Notes: a model not told the origin generated them from the letters alone. DNA of 64,000 nt from Hyparrhenia diplandra (GCA_015847255.1 JADLZK010005764.1:186001-250000), one strand, 5' to 3'. Positions 46,269 through 57,967 are shown, counted from the stretch's first letter. Program-made: numbers and translations.

Positions 46269-47129
46269 CGACGCGTGACGGACGCGCCGAGGTAAATCCG
46301 CGAGGGGGGCCCACCGCGCGTCGCGCCCGCCGGAACCGTCTTCCAGGGCGCGCCCACGTGTACGACACGCGGCAGGATGACGAGCGACCGTGGTGAAAGC
46401 GGTGATAACCGCACGGCAACGGTAACATTTCCAACGGCCACATCCCCAACGACTATTTTTACCACAGAGTAAATGCGCCCGAGCTCGGCCTCAACGGTCG
46501 TATTTCCGAAAAAGGGAGGCGGAGCTCGAACGAAAACTTCTCGGGTTCGAAGGCCGGCTCTCCTCAAGAGCTCGAAGACCGCCCGGAGACACGACGAGCA
46601 AGGGGCACATAGGGAAAGAAGACGGCTCGCCCCGGACTCGCGAAAAGAGCTCGGGAGCTTTCGCCACGCGCTTGGGTCGCCAAGGGCAACGAAACGACCT
46701 CAGGTCATCCTCACCGATGAGGAGGCATCGCGCCTTTGAGCCCTGCGCGGGGGCTTGGGGACCGTAAAGGTCGAACCCTTGGAATACAAGGTCCGTCCGC
46801 CAGCAGACCAAATGAACGAGCTCGAGCTCGGACCTCACCCGAGCTACCCGCCAGCAGCTCACCGAGCACTTGGTTTCGGCCACCGAGGCAAGACCGAGCT
46901 CGAGCTCATCCCCTCCACGGGCAACCGTGGAGAAAACGAAGCGGAAATTTGAAAAATCTCAAAGCCTCCGCAAGAACCTCCCGTTCTCACGGAGCCTCAG
47001 GGGCTACACCCGCGAGCGCACCCGCATGCGAAACTAACCTCGGCCGGGGTCGCCCTCCATGTCATAATCTTGAGATCAACTCGAGAACGTCAGGAGGAGA
47101 CTCCCTCTCCCCCAGGCACGCCGGGCTAC
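46269..47129. other. 3' non-coding region of the Tat element
   Basis: GC-rich sequence upstream of the antisense promoter and before the 3' LTR. It is rich in GAGCTCG. The bases before the LTR (CGCCGGGCTAC) are a degraded polypurine-type tract. No gene is supported. Confidence 0.6.
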
Positions 47130-48347
47130 TGTGGGGGATCGATATTTAGGACGACGAAAAACCAGCCCAATCCAAAGTGAAAGCCCAAGCGCGGCCTGGC
47201 CCGACTAACAACTGAGCTCGCAGCACGAGTGACGAAGCAAGCCGCCCCATCATAGCACACGGACTCAACCTTAGCTGACGGACGAGCTCTCCAGCCCCGT
47301 ACGAGCACGCTCACGGTCAGAGATCTCTCTTCGCCTCGCTTGAGCTCCGCGGGCTCTCCGACTCCGTACGAGGATGAGCTCGATAGGGGACCTCTTCCCG
47401 ACTCACTCGAGCTCTATCGTTATGAGCTCTCTGGGCTTGTGCGATCCTCCGTCTCGCTCGAGCTCTACCACCGTGAGCTCCCCGACTCCTCACAAGCATG
47501 AACCCGGTCCAGGACCTCACTCCGCCTCGCTCGAGCTCCATCATTACGAGCTCTGCGATCACGCGCGCGCCCAAGCCCGGGCAACGACCTAGAGCTCATC
47601 CGCCTTCCTTCTCGGGGAAGCCATCGGGTACAGAGTTGGTCAACCACTCCCCTGACGAGCACTATAGCCATGCTCGGCCACAGTGACCGGGAGGGGATGA
47701 TGGATTCACCCCGCCATATCCTGCTGCGACCAACCACTCCTCCACAGTGCAATCCGGGTACACATGACACATGCCTACCTCGTCCAAGCACGGTCGAGCC
47801 CATACTGACGGGATGCGTTCCTACTCCGATTGAAGACCGGGCGTGGACCGACCATCGTCCAACTCCCAGAATCCCGCATACGACGACGACCAAGCACGAC
47901 AACATGTACGCGCCCGAGCTCGCAACAACCTCTATCGGCCATACGAGCTCGGCGCCTCACGCCATTTTGACACTTTCGCCCCCACAATCATACCTCCCTC
48001 CTCTTTTTAGTCCTCCGCTCCGGTGGCACCCGTGTACCCCCTTGCGACTATAAAAGGGGAGCCTTGACACTGGGTAGAGGCAGGTCAATAGATTCACTCA
48101 ACATTCCACTCCTCACTCGATATTGGCATTTGCCTCAATCGTAGAGACTTGGGAGTTCGTTCCCTCTCTCGACCCGCTTGTACTCACCCCGGTATGAGCA
48201 TTTGAGCTCAGATAGTGACTCCGACTGGACTAGGGAGCGCGATTTGCCCCGAACCAGTATAATCCTTGTGTCATTGTCTCTAGAGCTAGGCCATCGCTGC
48301 ACACACTAGCCAGACGATCACTGTGACGGTGGTATTAGACCACGACA
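47130..48347 (+). mobile_element. 3' LTR of the Tat element
   Basis: It runs from TGTGGGGGATCGATATTTAG to TTAGACCACGACA, 1218 bp. It keeps an intact CTATAAAAGGGG at 48048-48059 and the GAGCTC repeat array. Confidence 0.92.
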
Positions 48348-48787
48348 GTTATACCTTTGCCTTGCGCATTTCCATTCCGCTCCATCTCCTCCAAATGCGG
48401 ATGCAACACATGCACCAACATGATCAAGAATGATATGATCCACTTCATATCATCACATGACCTTCTTGGTCCATCGATCTTGACCTCACTTGCTTTTCAC
48501 CGTTGCGTCGGTCTGTCGGCGCCAAGTCTTGCTCAAGCTTCACCGCCTCGCGGTCCATGACTTCAAAGCCTCGACTTGCCCTTCACACTTACAACCGATC
48601 TATCAAGCCAAGCCTCATCTTGATCTTCTCCACCTTGGTCATATGACTCCATGTCATGTCTCATATGCAATAAGCTCCTTCATTACATCATCGCATGTGA
48701 ACTAATCTTCTGTGTATTATCTGAATCACACATATTAGTTCACCTAATGTTGTCACTCAATTACCAAAAACAACAAGGGACCTTTCA
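48348..48787 (-). mobile_element. SIRE-type solo LTR, right part (5' start in sense)
   Basis: On the minus strand it starts TGAAAGGTCCCTTGTTG, a wording common to SIRE-type LTRs, and continues into 34198 once the Tat element is removed. GAGGA follows at 48788-48792. Confidence 0.85.
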
Positions 48788-49198
48788 GAGGAGACTAGAG
48801 AGAGGGAGAGAGCAATGTGGTAGAGGAGGGAGTGCGGCTGAGGAGACCGAAACCGTAAAGTTTGGTATATATATGTGTGTTCGAAATGGTCTTTTTAGGC
48901 TAGAGGGCTGGGCTTGATTTACCAAGGTGATTGGGTTAGAATGCCTGCCTCGGTTAATAATTTACTGAGGTGGTTGCTATTAGGATCACTGCCTCAGTTA
49001 AATAAATATTAACCGAGGCTGTCGCAATAGGTTGCCTGCCTCGGTTAGCAGATTTTGTGAGGCGATTGACTAAGACCGCCTTGGTTAATAAAAATGATGG
49101 CCTTGGTTAATCCTACGCATTAACCGAGGCGGTTCACAAGCTTGCCCAGCTCCGACGCTAATTTCAAAAGGCCTCGCAAAATCATTTGTGTAAAAGTG
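48788..49198. mobile_element. Right half of the split CACTA with GC-rich cargo, copy 3
   Basis: It continues the purine-rich cargo end and carries six to eight TTAACCGAGGCGG-type subterminal motifs. The end TTTGTGTAAAAGTG resembles the TTTGTGTACTAGTG of copy 2 but has lost the CACTA core, and no target duplication is visible. The boundary is therefore uncertain. Confidence 0.55.
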
Positions 49199-49619
49199 GG
49201 CCGGGCACGCTGGCGTGCACCCCGAAGCCACGCACCCGGGCGCCCGGAAGAAGATGACTTGTGGGCGGATGCAGGGGACTGCAGCGGACTTGCGCCGTGA
49301 CTGCTGCGGCAGGCGCCGCCACCGGCGTGCACATGTTGACCCGCGGCGGGACGTCGTGGCCTCCCACACCTAGAGGAACGCCGTGCCCGCATCCAGGAGT
49401 CACGATCGAGAGGCAGCCCTGCAGCCGCACCCCGGAGGCAGCCCCTCCCCATTCCCGCACTGTGGAGTCACGGCATCCCCATCGGAGCTTCTGCATCCGC
49501 CGTCGGATACCCGCCCCGAGCTACCCGAGCCCGATGCAGACGCGGCTCGACACCCGTGCTTCAATTTGGGGTGAGGAGGTAAGGATAAGGGGCACTATGG
49601 TCATTTTGCCTTTGTTTTT
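49199..49619. other. GC-rich gene-free stretch
   Basis: Frames up to 143 codons on both strands overlap each other and carry no recognised motif. It may be an older transposon cargo; no ends were found. Confidence 0.45.
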
Positions 49620-49925
49620 AGATTTTTTTTTTTTAGAATTACACAAAGACAACGCAGGACACTCACACACGCACGCACACTCATCCCTATGAACACACGC
49701 ACGTAAACCCTACCCCTATGAGCACCTCAGAAGGACTGGGCGCCCAGATCTGGAGATTCTTGAAGTCACCACGGGCGCCTCGTCGTCGACGGAACGCCGC
49801 TACCACTTAATGCACAACGCCGGTAAATCCTGGGAAAATCCCAAGAAAAGGTGCGAGCACCGGGATTTGAACCCCTGGTGGGTAGCGGCCCCACCTGGAC
49901 TGTCCTACCATTGGACTACAAGCCA
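49620..49925 (-). mobile_element. tRNA-derived SINE
   Basis: On the minus strand an A box TAGTCCAATGGTAGG (49902-49916 region) and a B box GGTTCAAATCCC (about 49862-49873) lie about 45 bases apart near the 5' end. The body is about 300 bp and ends in an A12 tail (T12 at 49623-49634 on plus). These are the marks of a plant SINE transcribed by RNA polymerase III. No clean target duplication was identified. Confidence 0.85.
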
Positions 49926-50455
49926 ATTCGCCCAAGTTGAAAAAACTGCGGCAAAATCATAACTGGCTTACCAGAGAAGGGTAAGAACACAATTTTCCCA
50001 AATAATAATCCATGTCGATGCTTAATTAAATTTGGCCCATCACCCATGTCACAGTAGGCAAAGGAACGGGCCTAGGTTTTTTGTTTCTTTTCTTTTTTGG
50101 AAACAAAAATTTTGGACAAAGGCTACATAATGGCAACTTGTGTGTTGGATGCCTTAATGCATGGGGAAACCAATATGCGCATCATCAAGTCAAATCGACA
50201 CGTTTAGAACAAGAATTTCGTAAGAATTGTGCAGAAATTTTATAATAAGAACCCATTCAATTTTGCAGTAAAAACATAGGGACCAAAAATTGGCCTATGT
50301 TCCAAACATGCCCTAAGCCTGCACGACAGGACACCACTGGAGCTAAACATGAGTTTCCTTTTGCTACTGGATCGGAGCTAACTGTCCGAGAAGACTTTTA
50401 GTTGCAGAGAAACTTCTGATTGGACCTACAGCTGAGTACCCATTTTCTGGGAATA
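49926..50455. other. Flanking DNA with the second half of a duplicated block
   Basis: About 49997-50125 repeats 9255-9382 (TTTGGCCCATCACCCATGT, GGAAACAAAAATT). The rest, up to the CACTA at 50456, shows no gene. Confidence 0.6.
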
Positions 50456-53400
50456 CACTATACCACACTTTTTACAGCAACTACAAAGGAGTCGCTATAG
50501 GTCGCTATAGCGACCGAACATCAATCGGTATAACTCTTTAGCGACCGATGTCAACTGCCGGTGTAAGTGGCGTCGCTATAAATATATACCGACCGACACA
50601 TCTATAGCGACCGATAGTCAATGGCTCAAGTTTATACCGACTGTTGTTCAGTTACAAGCTATACCGACCAATGATTTGATGGTATATAACCTTGTACCGA
50701 CCAACAATCCAATGCTATGAACTGACATGAATACATAATTAATTTAGCATCCACATGACATGATTATATAATTAATTTCACATCAATCATATAATGACAG
50801 GTGTACTCAACATCGATACAAGTTCACATCGCAAACAATAACACAATTGGATAAACATGTGCCAAGTTTTCATTGAAGCCATGTTTACAAAAGGAGAAAA
50901 CAGATCAAATAGCATCCACAAGCCATACACGTTGGCCTTAGTCTACAAAATGATCCATCTTACTCAGTTACAAAATAGCATCAGTGAGCACAGCTCTTAA
51001 TTAGTAGCTAGATCAAATGGCATCCAGAAGCCATACATACAAAATGCTAAGTAAGAAATAGCATCACTAAGCACTAGACAGATATGCTTGTTGATCCAGC
51101 AAGACAGAAACTCTAGGGCCTCCCACCTGAACAAAATAAAAGTAAAATGGTCATGGAAAATAGTAGGGCCTCTCCAGCAACACAGAATAGTAGGCCATCA
51201 GAAATAAAGATGTATGCATGAGCATGAGTCGCCGCATGCATGCTATCTGCTTGTGTACAGCCAAAACAAGAAAAGAAAAGCTCCTGCGCCTACCTGGGCA
51301 CCTATAGCTTGCATTATTATACAGTACTACGTCATTGTTTTAACTAACTTGTTTCAAAACTCAAAAAGAATGTTGTTCCTGCTGTTAGGCACTAGGTTCA
51401 ATCATGATAGGGAAGCACAAATCGCAGTTCAGGTTTACATGCACATCTGTATCATAGGCACACTACAGCACAAGTGAAACTCTGCTTTTCCACAATTTAC
51501 CAAACATAATTCTGATTTTACTACTTCTAAAAATAGACATATAATCGATAATAACTGGATCTTACAGGAAACTACTTAGATATAGATATCAGTGCTTTTA
51601 ATCTACTGTCCACACTCTGTAGGTGAATATTTACAGGCAACAGTTAACATCCTACATTATTTATTGAGTACATTGCATTGCAGGTCCAAAAAGTCAGAGC
51701 AAATTGTTTCACAATGCCTATGATACCTTGATTTAGTTAACTGTTCAGCTGATAAGAAACAACAAGACTATGGATTCCTAATTACGAAGTGACAAGTGAG
51801 ATGAGAATAACATACCTGAAGTACCATGATTTGGTGCTGGTTCCTTGCTAGCCTTGATCTTCATCTATCACAAATATCACTAGTTAGAAGTCTTGTCACT
51901 AACCACATATGAGAAAATAGGAAACAATGACTAGGACAGTTTATTACTCTCTTGTATGGCCATGCAATTGGCAACTTATGAGCATCGCTCATCTTCTCCA
52001 CCCCAGCATAAGGGCGAGGCAGAACTGCATCCCTTTTGATCACAACATTCACCACAACCTCACAATAGTGCTTTCCAAGAGCTACACCCCCAAGAGTGGT
52101 TTTAGGATTTACTGAAATAATGGTTCCCTTGGCCACAGCGGCATTAGATCTGACCAATTTATATAATATCACATCCTTTCCAACCTGAAGCAAGTAATAC
52201 ATCTATGAGAATTGAACTAATGACAACACAAATTATGCAGTTATGATAAGAAACTTGGTAGCATGGATGAGAGCATTACATGTTCATCATGTGATTGAGA
52301 GCGAGGGGGGTTGACATTCATCGCCTTTGCCGATTTGGCTACCTTAGTCTGTGTTGGCTTCGCAACCTGGGGTTGATGTGCTGGTTTAGATGCTTGGAGC
52401 TGTGATGGCTGAGATGCATGGGGCTGCATTGTAGAAGCTTCATTGTTGAGGCCAAACTGACGAAACTGAACTTGTGAGGCTACATTGGGCTGCACTGCTG
52501 GAGATGCATTGGTAGGGCTGCACTGAGAGGATTGGGCTGCACGGGGCTGCATTACAAGGGCGACATTGGAAGGGCTTTGCATAGTTGGGGCTGCATTAGG
52601 CCTATCCACAGGCAAGTATTCACCTGCACCAATGGCATCGTTGTCCTCATTATCTTCATAAGCTTCATCTTCTTGAAAATGAGCATCATGATATTCCTCA
52701 TGATCATGTTCTGCAGATCTGGGGCTCTAAAAATAAAATGGAAGAGACAATGAGATAAATCTGCACAAGGTATTAAGAGGCCAAAGGACTAGCTGATGTA
52801 CTGTTATAGAAGTATATACCACATTTTGTTGTGAATTAGAACCATTATGTGGCATTACTTCTGCATTTTCGCCTTTCCTGTGCAAACCTTTCCTCCATCA
52901 TTTGCAGCTGCGCTTCCATTTGAGTTAGGCGATGTTCTAGAGCTTCATTCCTAATTTCAGCCTTTTTACGGGCCAAAGCTTCCATTTGAAATCTTGTAGG
53001 TGTGTAAGACTTCAGTCCTGCTATACCAACATCTTGAGGAGTAGGTCCTAGACCTAAAGCTCGCACACGACCTCTTGGCTCCTTTGAACCCAAAGCAACA
53101 GCAAATACATCACCTTGTTGAATTGTTTTTTCTGCCAACTCTGGATGGGCCTCAAGAGTTTCTTTAAGTTTGCTCTACATAAATGAAATATCTATATTTA
53201 CACACCATAAAGATCACATACTGTAATTCAGCAATCATACTTGAATAACTTACAATGACTGGCTCTGCATTCCTTATTGCAACACCATCTTTTGTTGTAT
53301 GAGTTTTGAAATAGAGTTCATCCCTTCGAGGAGGGCGTCCTAGTTCATCAACCTACAAGTGTTTTACCTTTCAGCATAAAAAATCTGCACAAAGCAACTA

Positions 53401-53700
53401 TATAGGACACAATGGGCAATAAGTAAGTATAACTATGTACCATTTCATGTGCAGAACAAGCAAAACTCTTAGTGCCTGATGTATGATGTATCTCTAACTT
53501 AGCACGGTTTGCTTTGGCAATTTGCGTCCAAACCTAAAACAGAAATTGTTACACTATTTAAAGATATTGAACAAAATAAGTTAGATATGTATATATTAGC
53601 CTTACTTCAGATTCAGGAGACTTCCAATATGTTACGAGAAAACTCCAATCCTCATCATTAACTCTACCACCATGCCTTTTCTTCAATTCATCATCTGTTA

Positions 53701-53734
53701 TGTTCTCATCAAAATACTGTTCTCATCAAAATAC
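53701..53734 (-). repeat. 17-bp tandem duplication in transposase exon 4
   Basis: TGTTCTCATCAAAATAC occurs twice in direct succession. Removing one copy restores the frame between YFDEN and ITDDELKKR. This is read directly from the sequence. Confidence 0.95.
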
Positions 53735-54399
53735 TGCTCCTTTTGGTCTGCCTTGTAGTCCTTCCACTTCTGTGCAGCGGACTTTAAAAACCAATTCTTA
53801 CCAGCATCATTTATATCAAAAAATTTCTGTATTTTTCATGGAAAAGTACAAAATCAGTTTTACACAAGAAACAATATAATGTTCTTGCAAATAAATAGTG
53901 ACATATTGTTCTAGTTGATAACCATACCACATCTTCTACATATAATCTATATGATTGTTGTGAAAAAACAGCATACTGTTCTAGCATAAATAAACTGACA
54001 TTTGATTGAGTTTTTTTTTTGCATAGAAAAACAGCAGGCTATTCTAGCATACATTTACCTGTACTTCCTCCCAAACTGCATCTTTTTCTTCAATATCAAT
54101 AAGCCTCCAATCATGACAACGAACTGATAATTTCTTCCTCACCAGGCAACCAATAACACTAGAAAGTTTCCTATAATTCTTCCCTACAGGCTGACCAAGA
54201 TCATTAAGGGTAATTCTGATTTTTGGCATGTCAGGTGTCCTTGAAAATATATCCTCCATTTTAGTGATCTTCCTCCCATTCCTTTTCTTGTGTGGACTAG
54301 TGTGACCATCTGTACAAGCAATTTTAATCATGAGAAACAACTCAAATAGCAAGATATGATATTGTTACGATAAGAAGGTAGAAGACATGGTATAATACC

Positions 54400-54421
54400 T
54401 TCATTGTCACTTCATTGTCAC
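54400..54421 (-). repeat. 11-bp tandem duplication at the end of transposase exon 2
   Basis: TTCATTGTCAC occurs twice in succession, directly at the donor site. Removing one copy gives the phase needed to join exon 3 (N-E-D-G-H). Confidence 0.9.
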
Positions 54422-55379
54422 ATAAAAAGTCTCCAACTGATTCACAATCTAGATCTTCATCAATCCGCTCTTGTGCACACTCAACATGATTTCTCTCTGG
54501 CCTTGGGCGCAAATTATGTTGTGCAGGTGCAGCAGCACTTGTGTGATGAGTCCTCTAAAAGTAACATGATAGCATAAGTACTTTGTCATGAAATATTCGA
54601 ACAATAGTACAATATATGTGTATAGAACCTTTATTCTTTTCTTAGTTTGACCATGCTGCACTTCTGGCCTGGGAGGGATCAGACTCGCTAGCATCGCTTT
54701 GTTTCTTGCAATGTTTGCATTCCTTTCCAGTTCTATCTCGGTGAGGGGAGCATCCTCATTATTTCTTCTTGCCATTTTTCCTCCTGAAATAAAGCCAAAA
54801 GAATTGAATAGACAAATAATTTCAGCGAGAGACACGACCGCAGAGAGCAGACAAAAAAGGCTCAGATAAGCACAAATTGCAGGTAGCCTTTACTGCTCTT
54901 CAGAAACAACACCAGGTAGCATGTTACTGCTCTTTAGAAACAATTCAGAACACCACTTCCAGAGTATTACCAAAAACAATCAAATCAAAACCTAAAGATC
55001 TAGGATTCAGAACATGGAATCAAATCATGGGAAAGCATAAATGACTGGATCTATTAAAAAACTAATCACTTCCCTACAGATTTCAGAAAAAACGAAGAGA
55101 ACCATAGGAAAAGGGAAAAGTTTGGTTACAGAATGAAATGCAAGCAATGCACTTCCTGTTACTACGATACTTCTATAGGAAGGAATGCAAAGCAAGTAGC
55201 AGCAATCAATCTGGTGTAGCTCGATCTAGACTTCAGAGATAATTGGTACACGACACAGTATATATGTACAATCAAATGTAGTGACATCGCTCGCACAGGG
55301 TTCCAATTTGTCACAAAAACAAGTAATGCCTCCATGCTGACCTGCTGTGCACGCATCCAAGGAAGGGGTCCAATGCTGA

Positions 55380-55920
55380 GAGGGGATGCGTGGGGAAGGA
55401 AGCAGCGTACGGGGATGTGAGGGAGGAGAACGAGTACCTGCTTTGGGGCGCTCCAGTTCGAGCTCGTCAGTGGCGGGAGCGGGGACTGCGACGGCGGCGG
55501 GGACGACGGCGGCCGGACGGTGGGGATGACGGCGACAACGGCGGACGGACGGACGGCGAGTACTGTGGCTGGACGGCGAGGACTGCGGCCAGACGGAGAG
55601 GACGGCCGGCGCGGTGCTGGAACGGCGTCTGCTACGGCGAGATGCCGGACGAGCTGCGGCGGCGGCGCCTCAGGGAGCAGCGCGGGCACCCTCCAGCGGC
55701 ACGCGACGCCGTGCAGCGGTGGCCCCTGGGAGCGGCGTGGCCCCTGCTGGGAGATTGCTGGGAGATCAAGCGGCGGACCGGAGGGAACACGATTTGGCAA
55801 GTGCAGGCGGCGGCGACGATTTTGGGATGGGTGGAAGGGGATAAGGTCACGCGGGGGCTGTACTGCGCCAGCCAGGAGAAAAAAGGCGGGCCCGAATTTT
55901 TTCCCCGCTTATAGGGATTT
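55380..55920. other. GC-rich 5' part of the CACTA element
   Basis: Frames up to 212 codons on both strands (for example 55162-55800 minus and 55390-55914 plus) are low-complexity and have no recognised domain. They probably represent the GC-rich leader upstream of the TNPA-like gene. Confidence 0.5.
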
Positions 55921-56324
55921 TGGGCAGATGTTGAGCGCGGGGCATGGTGCGCGCTTCTGGGTTTTGGGTAAATATATACGCCGATCGATTGTCGGGTGCT
56001 ATTACTGATATAGAGCGACCGATTGTTTGACCCTATCTATAGCGACGGATGCATAGTCCCTAAATGAACTTTTACCGACTGATTCGTTGGAATTCTATAG
56101 CGACCAATGCTCCATTGCTAAATTACCAGATTTAGCGACTCATGTCTGATGCTAATTTTGGTGTGTGGTATAGTGATAGGCCGGTCTGAGTAGGAGCTTC
56201 ATATGAGTTTCATCTACATCTAATAGACTGCCACATAAACATTTTTTATGTTGTCACAACGTTTTTAAGAAAAGAGAGAAGAAGTGAGTTTCATCTAGTT
56301 TCTAGCTTAAACACAACCTCTCCA

Positions 56325-57272
56325 CACTACATAGAAAAGGATCCATAAGAACGTCCCATTTTTTATTAGTAGGGGTGGCTCTAACAAAAACAGCCCCTAC
56401 AGTAGTCGCCTCCACCACTACTGCAGCGACCCGTCCCTACAAATCCTTTTATAAGGGTGGTTTTTGTTATGAGCCGCCCTTACAAATGGCGTCTATTTGT
56501 AGGGGCGACTCAATATAGAACCACCCCTGCAAATATGAGGCACTAAAAATTAATTTTTTTAAAATGACCTCGGATGGAAAAATGATCTAAATAAAAAATA
56601 TAAATCTCAAAAAGTTATGAATCTTTGTTGTTAACAACTTTTTTTAATTGACTTTATTTGATGTCTCCAAATGTAGGGTTTGAATGTCTAAAATTCAAAA
56701 TTTGAATTTTTCAAACCACCTCGGATGGAAAAACATTCTAAATAAGAGTTGTAGATCTCGAAAAGTTATGAAACTTTGTAGTTGACAACTTTTTTTATTT
56801 GAAATCATCTTGTCATGCAAAAACTACATTGAAATCCCTCAAATTTAAAATTCAAATTTAAGTAAACAACCTCGGATGGAGAAACTCCCTAAATGAAAGT
56901 TGTAGACCTCAAAAAGTTATTAAACTTTGTATTTGACAATTTTTTATTTGAATTTGTTTAGGGACTCAAATAGTCAATTTTCACTGGATTTGTACAATAT
57001 GTGAGGAACCGAAATGGGTTATACACACAAGTGAGCGTGTAGGGGAATAAAAAGTTTTTTTTTTTTTTAAAAGAATTTGAAGCACAAATTCTAGAAATAA
57101 TTTGTAGGGATGGCTCAATCACCACCGTCCCTACAATCGAATAGCAAGGGCACCTAGGAAACCGCCCTGTAGTGCCTCCAACATTAAGAACGAAAGGTTA
57201 AGGGCGGCCGGCAAAACCCGGCCCGCCCCTATAGAGCGTCGCCAACCGCCCAAGATAGCGTTTGTAGTAGTG
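56325..57272. mobile_element. Non-autonomous CACTA element with 150-bp repeats
   Basis: It starts CACTACATAGAAAAGGAT and ends GCGTTTGTAGTAGTG, flanked by CCA and TCA (imperfect). The ends carry GTAGGGGCGGC-type subterminal motifs. The middle is three tandem 150-bp units. There is no transposase. Confidence 0.75.
56568..57000. repeat. Three tandem units of about 150 bp (ACCTCGGATGG)
   Basis: Units start ACCTCGGATGGA at 56568, 56718 and 56869 and share AAAAAGTTATGAAACTTTG and GACAACTTTTTTTATTTGA. The last is truncated. This unit is a familiar filler of grass CACTA elements. Confidence 0.85.
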
Positions 57273-57967
57273 TCAATAGTGTCAACTTTTAGTAATGACT
57301 TATAGTATGATTAGACCTATACTACTCCATCAACCTATGCTTTCACACGGACTAGAATTTGTGAAAGATATAGGTACTCCCCCCTGTTATTTTTACATGT
57401 TACATTAATTTTTTCTTAAGTCAAATATTACTATCTTTAACCATTAATTCTAAAAAATGATGTAATTTCATAGCGGATGAATTATACATTATGAAATCAT
57501 TTTCATAGTGAATCTAAAAAATCTAAATCTTATGTTATGAACCTGTATAAGTTTTTTTTTTGAAATCAATGACAAAAGATACACATTTGATTTAGGACAA
57601 AGCCTTCGTGCGGCCTCGAGCCCGATGGCGTCCTCACGAGCCACTACGGCGGGAGTGGCCCCGAGGTGGCTGGGCTGCGGTAAAAAGCAGGAGAGGAAGA
57701 AGAGCTCGTGGGGAAGAAAGACCAAGCCCGAATTCGATGGGGGCGAGCCGCAATGGCGGGCGCGGCATGCTATTTATAGGCGGCGAGACGGAACAGTAGG
57801 GTGGTGCTCCGGTGAGATATTTTTCCTGGCCGCGAGGATATTTGCCGGCAATGGTGGCAGGGCACAGTGCAGGCAGCAGCGGAGCTTTGTCCACGCGTGC
57901 GCGTGCTTGGCCTCGGCTTGCTGTTATGCTGTCAACGAACTTTGCGGGAAAGGAAAGAAGACGACGG
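57273..57967. other. Gene-free flank with a possible minus-strand promoter
   Basis: On the minus strand CCTATAAATAGCATG (about 57766-57780) is followed by a GC-rich stretch that could be a first exon, with frames of 78 and 117 codons. Neither has a recognised domain and no further exon was found. A 126-codon plus-strand frame (57625-58005) is equally unsupported. Confidence 0.35.

Larger units (their letters stand above)
34204..48347 (+). mobile_element. Tat-lineage Ty3 retrotransposon, 14.1 kb, complete but decayed
   Basis: It has two LTRs of about 1.22 kb and a perfect 5-bp target duplication GTTAT (34199-34203 and 48348-48352). A TGGCGCGCCAGGTAGGGG primer site follows the 5' LTR. The polyprotein order is gag, protease, reverse transcriptase, RNase H, a second RNase H and integrase, and then comes a long antisense gene before the 3' LTR. 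A second RNase H and extra genes after integrase are marks of the Tat lineage. It sits in the SIRE-type solo LTR. Several stops and frameshifts make it inactive on its own. Confidence 0.92.
51067..54775 (-). pseudogene. TNPA-like (Ptta/En/Spm, Transposase_24-type) protein, 11 exons, frameshifted
   Basis: Predicted exons are 54775-54629, 54554-54399, 54309-54059, 53826-53606, 53533-53441, 53352-53254, 53176-52820, 52726-52280, 52184-51958, 51864-51816 and 51126-51067, all with GT-AG borders. The start is MARRNNEDAP. The middle exons hold WKDYKADQKEQYF, RHGGRVNDEDW and KRHGG-type transposase motifs, and exon 7 has SKEPRGRVRALGLGPTPQ. Exon 9 has CEVVVNVVIKRDAVLPRP, typical of the family C-terminus, and the last exon ends at TAG. 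Such proteins bind subterminal repeats and assist transposition. Frame is broken by an 11-bp tandem duplication at the end of exon 2, a 17-bp one in exon 4 and a probable one-base change near 52875. Confidence 0.82.
50456..56175 (-). mobile_element. CACTA transposon, complete ends, TNPA-like gene only (5.72 kb)
   Basis: Perfect 13-bp ends CACTATACCACAC and GTGTGGTATAGTG are flanked by ATA on both sides (50453-50455 and 56176-56178). TAGCGACCGA-type subterminal repeats crowd the first 250 bp and last 200 bp. The only gene recognised is an 11-exon TNPA-like gene on the minus strand, with no TNPD transposase. The 5' side of that gene (55380-55920) is GC-rich and probably leader or filler. The clean ends suggest a fairly recent insertion. 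Confidence 0.92.

Noticed and set aside
31208..49198. Confident pairing of both CACTA ends
   Set aside because: The right end lacks the CACTA core and no matching 3-bp duplication was seen, so the pairing rests on cargo continuity only and the right boundary stays tentative.
49861..49925. Possible tRNA gene
   Set aside because: A and B boxes are present, but the sequence cannot be folded into a full cloverleaf by eye and is followed by a SINE body and poly-A tail.
56568..57000. CRISPR-like array
   Set aside because: Three 150-bp units without short constant repeats and unique spacers, in a plant transposon; not a CRISPR array.
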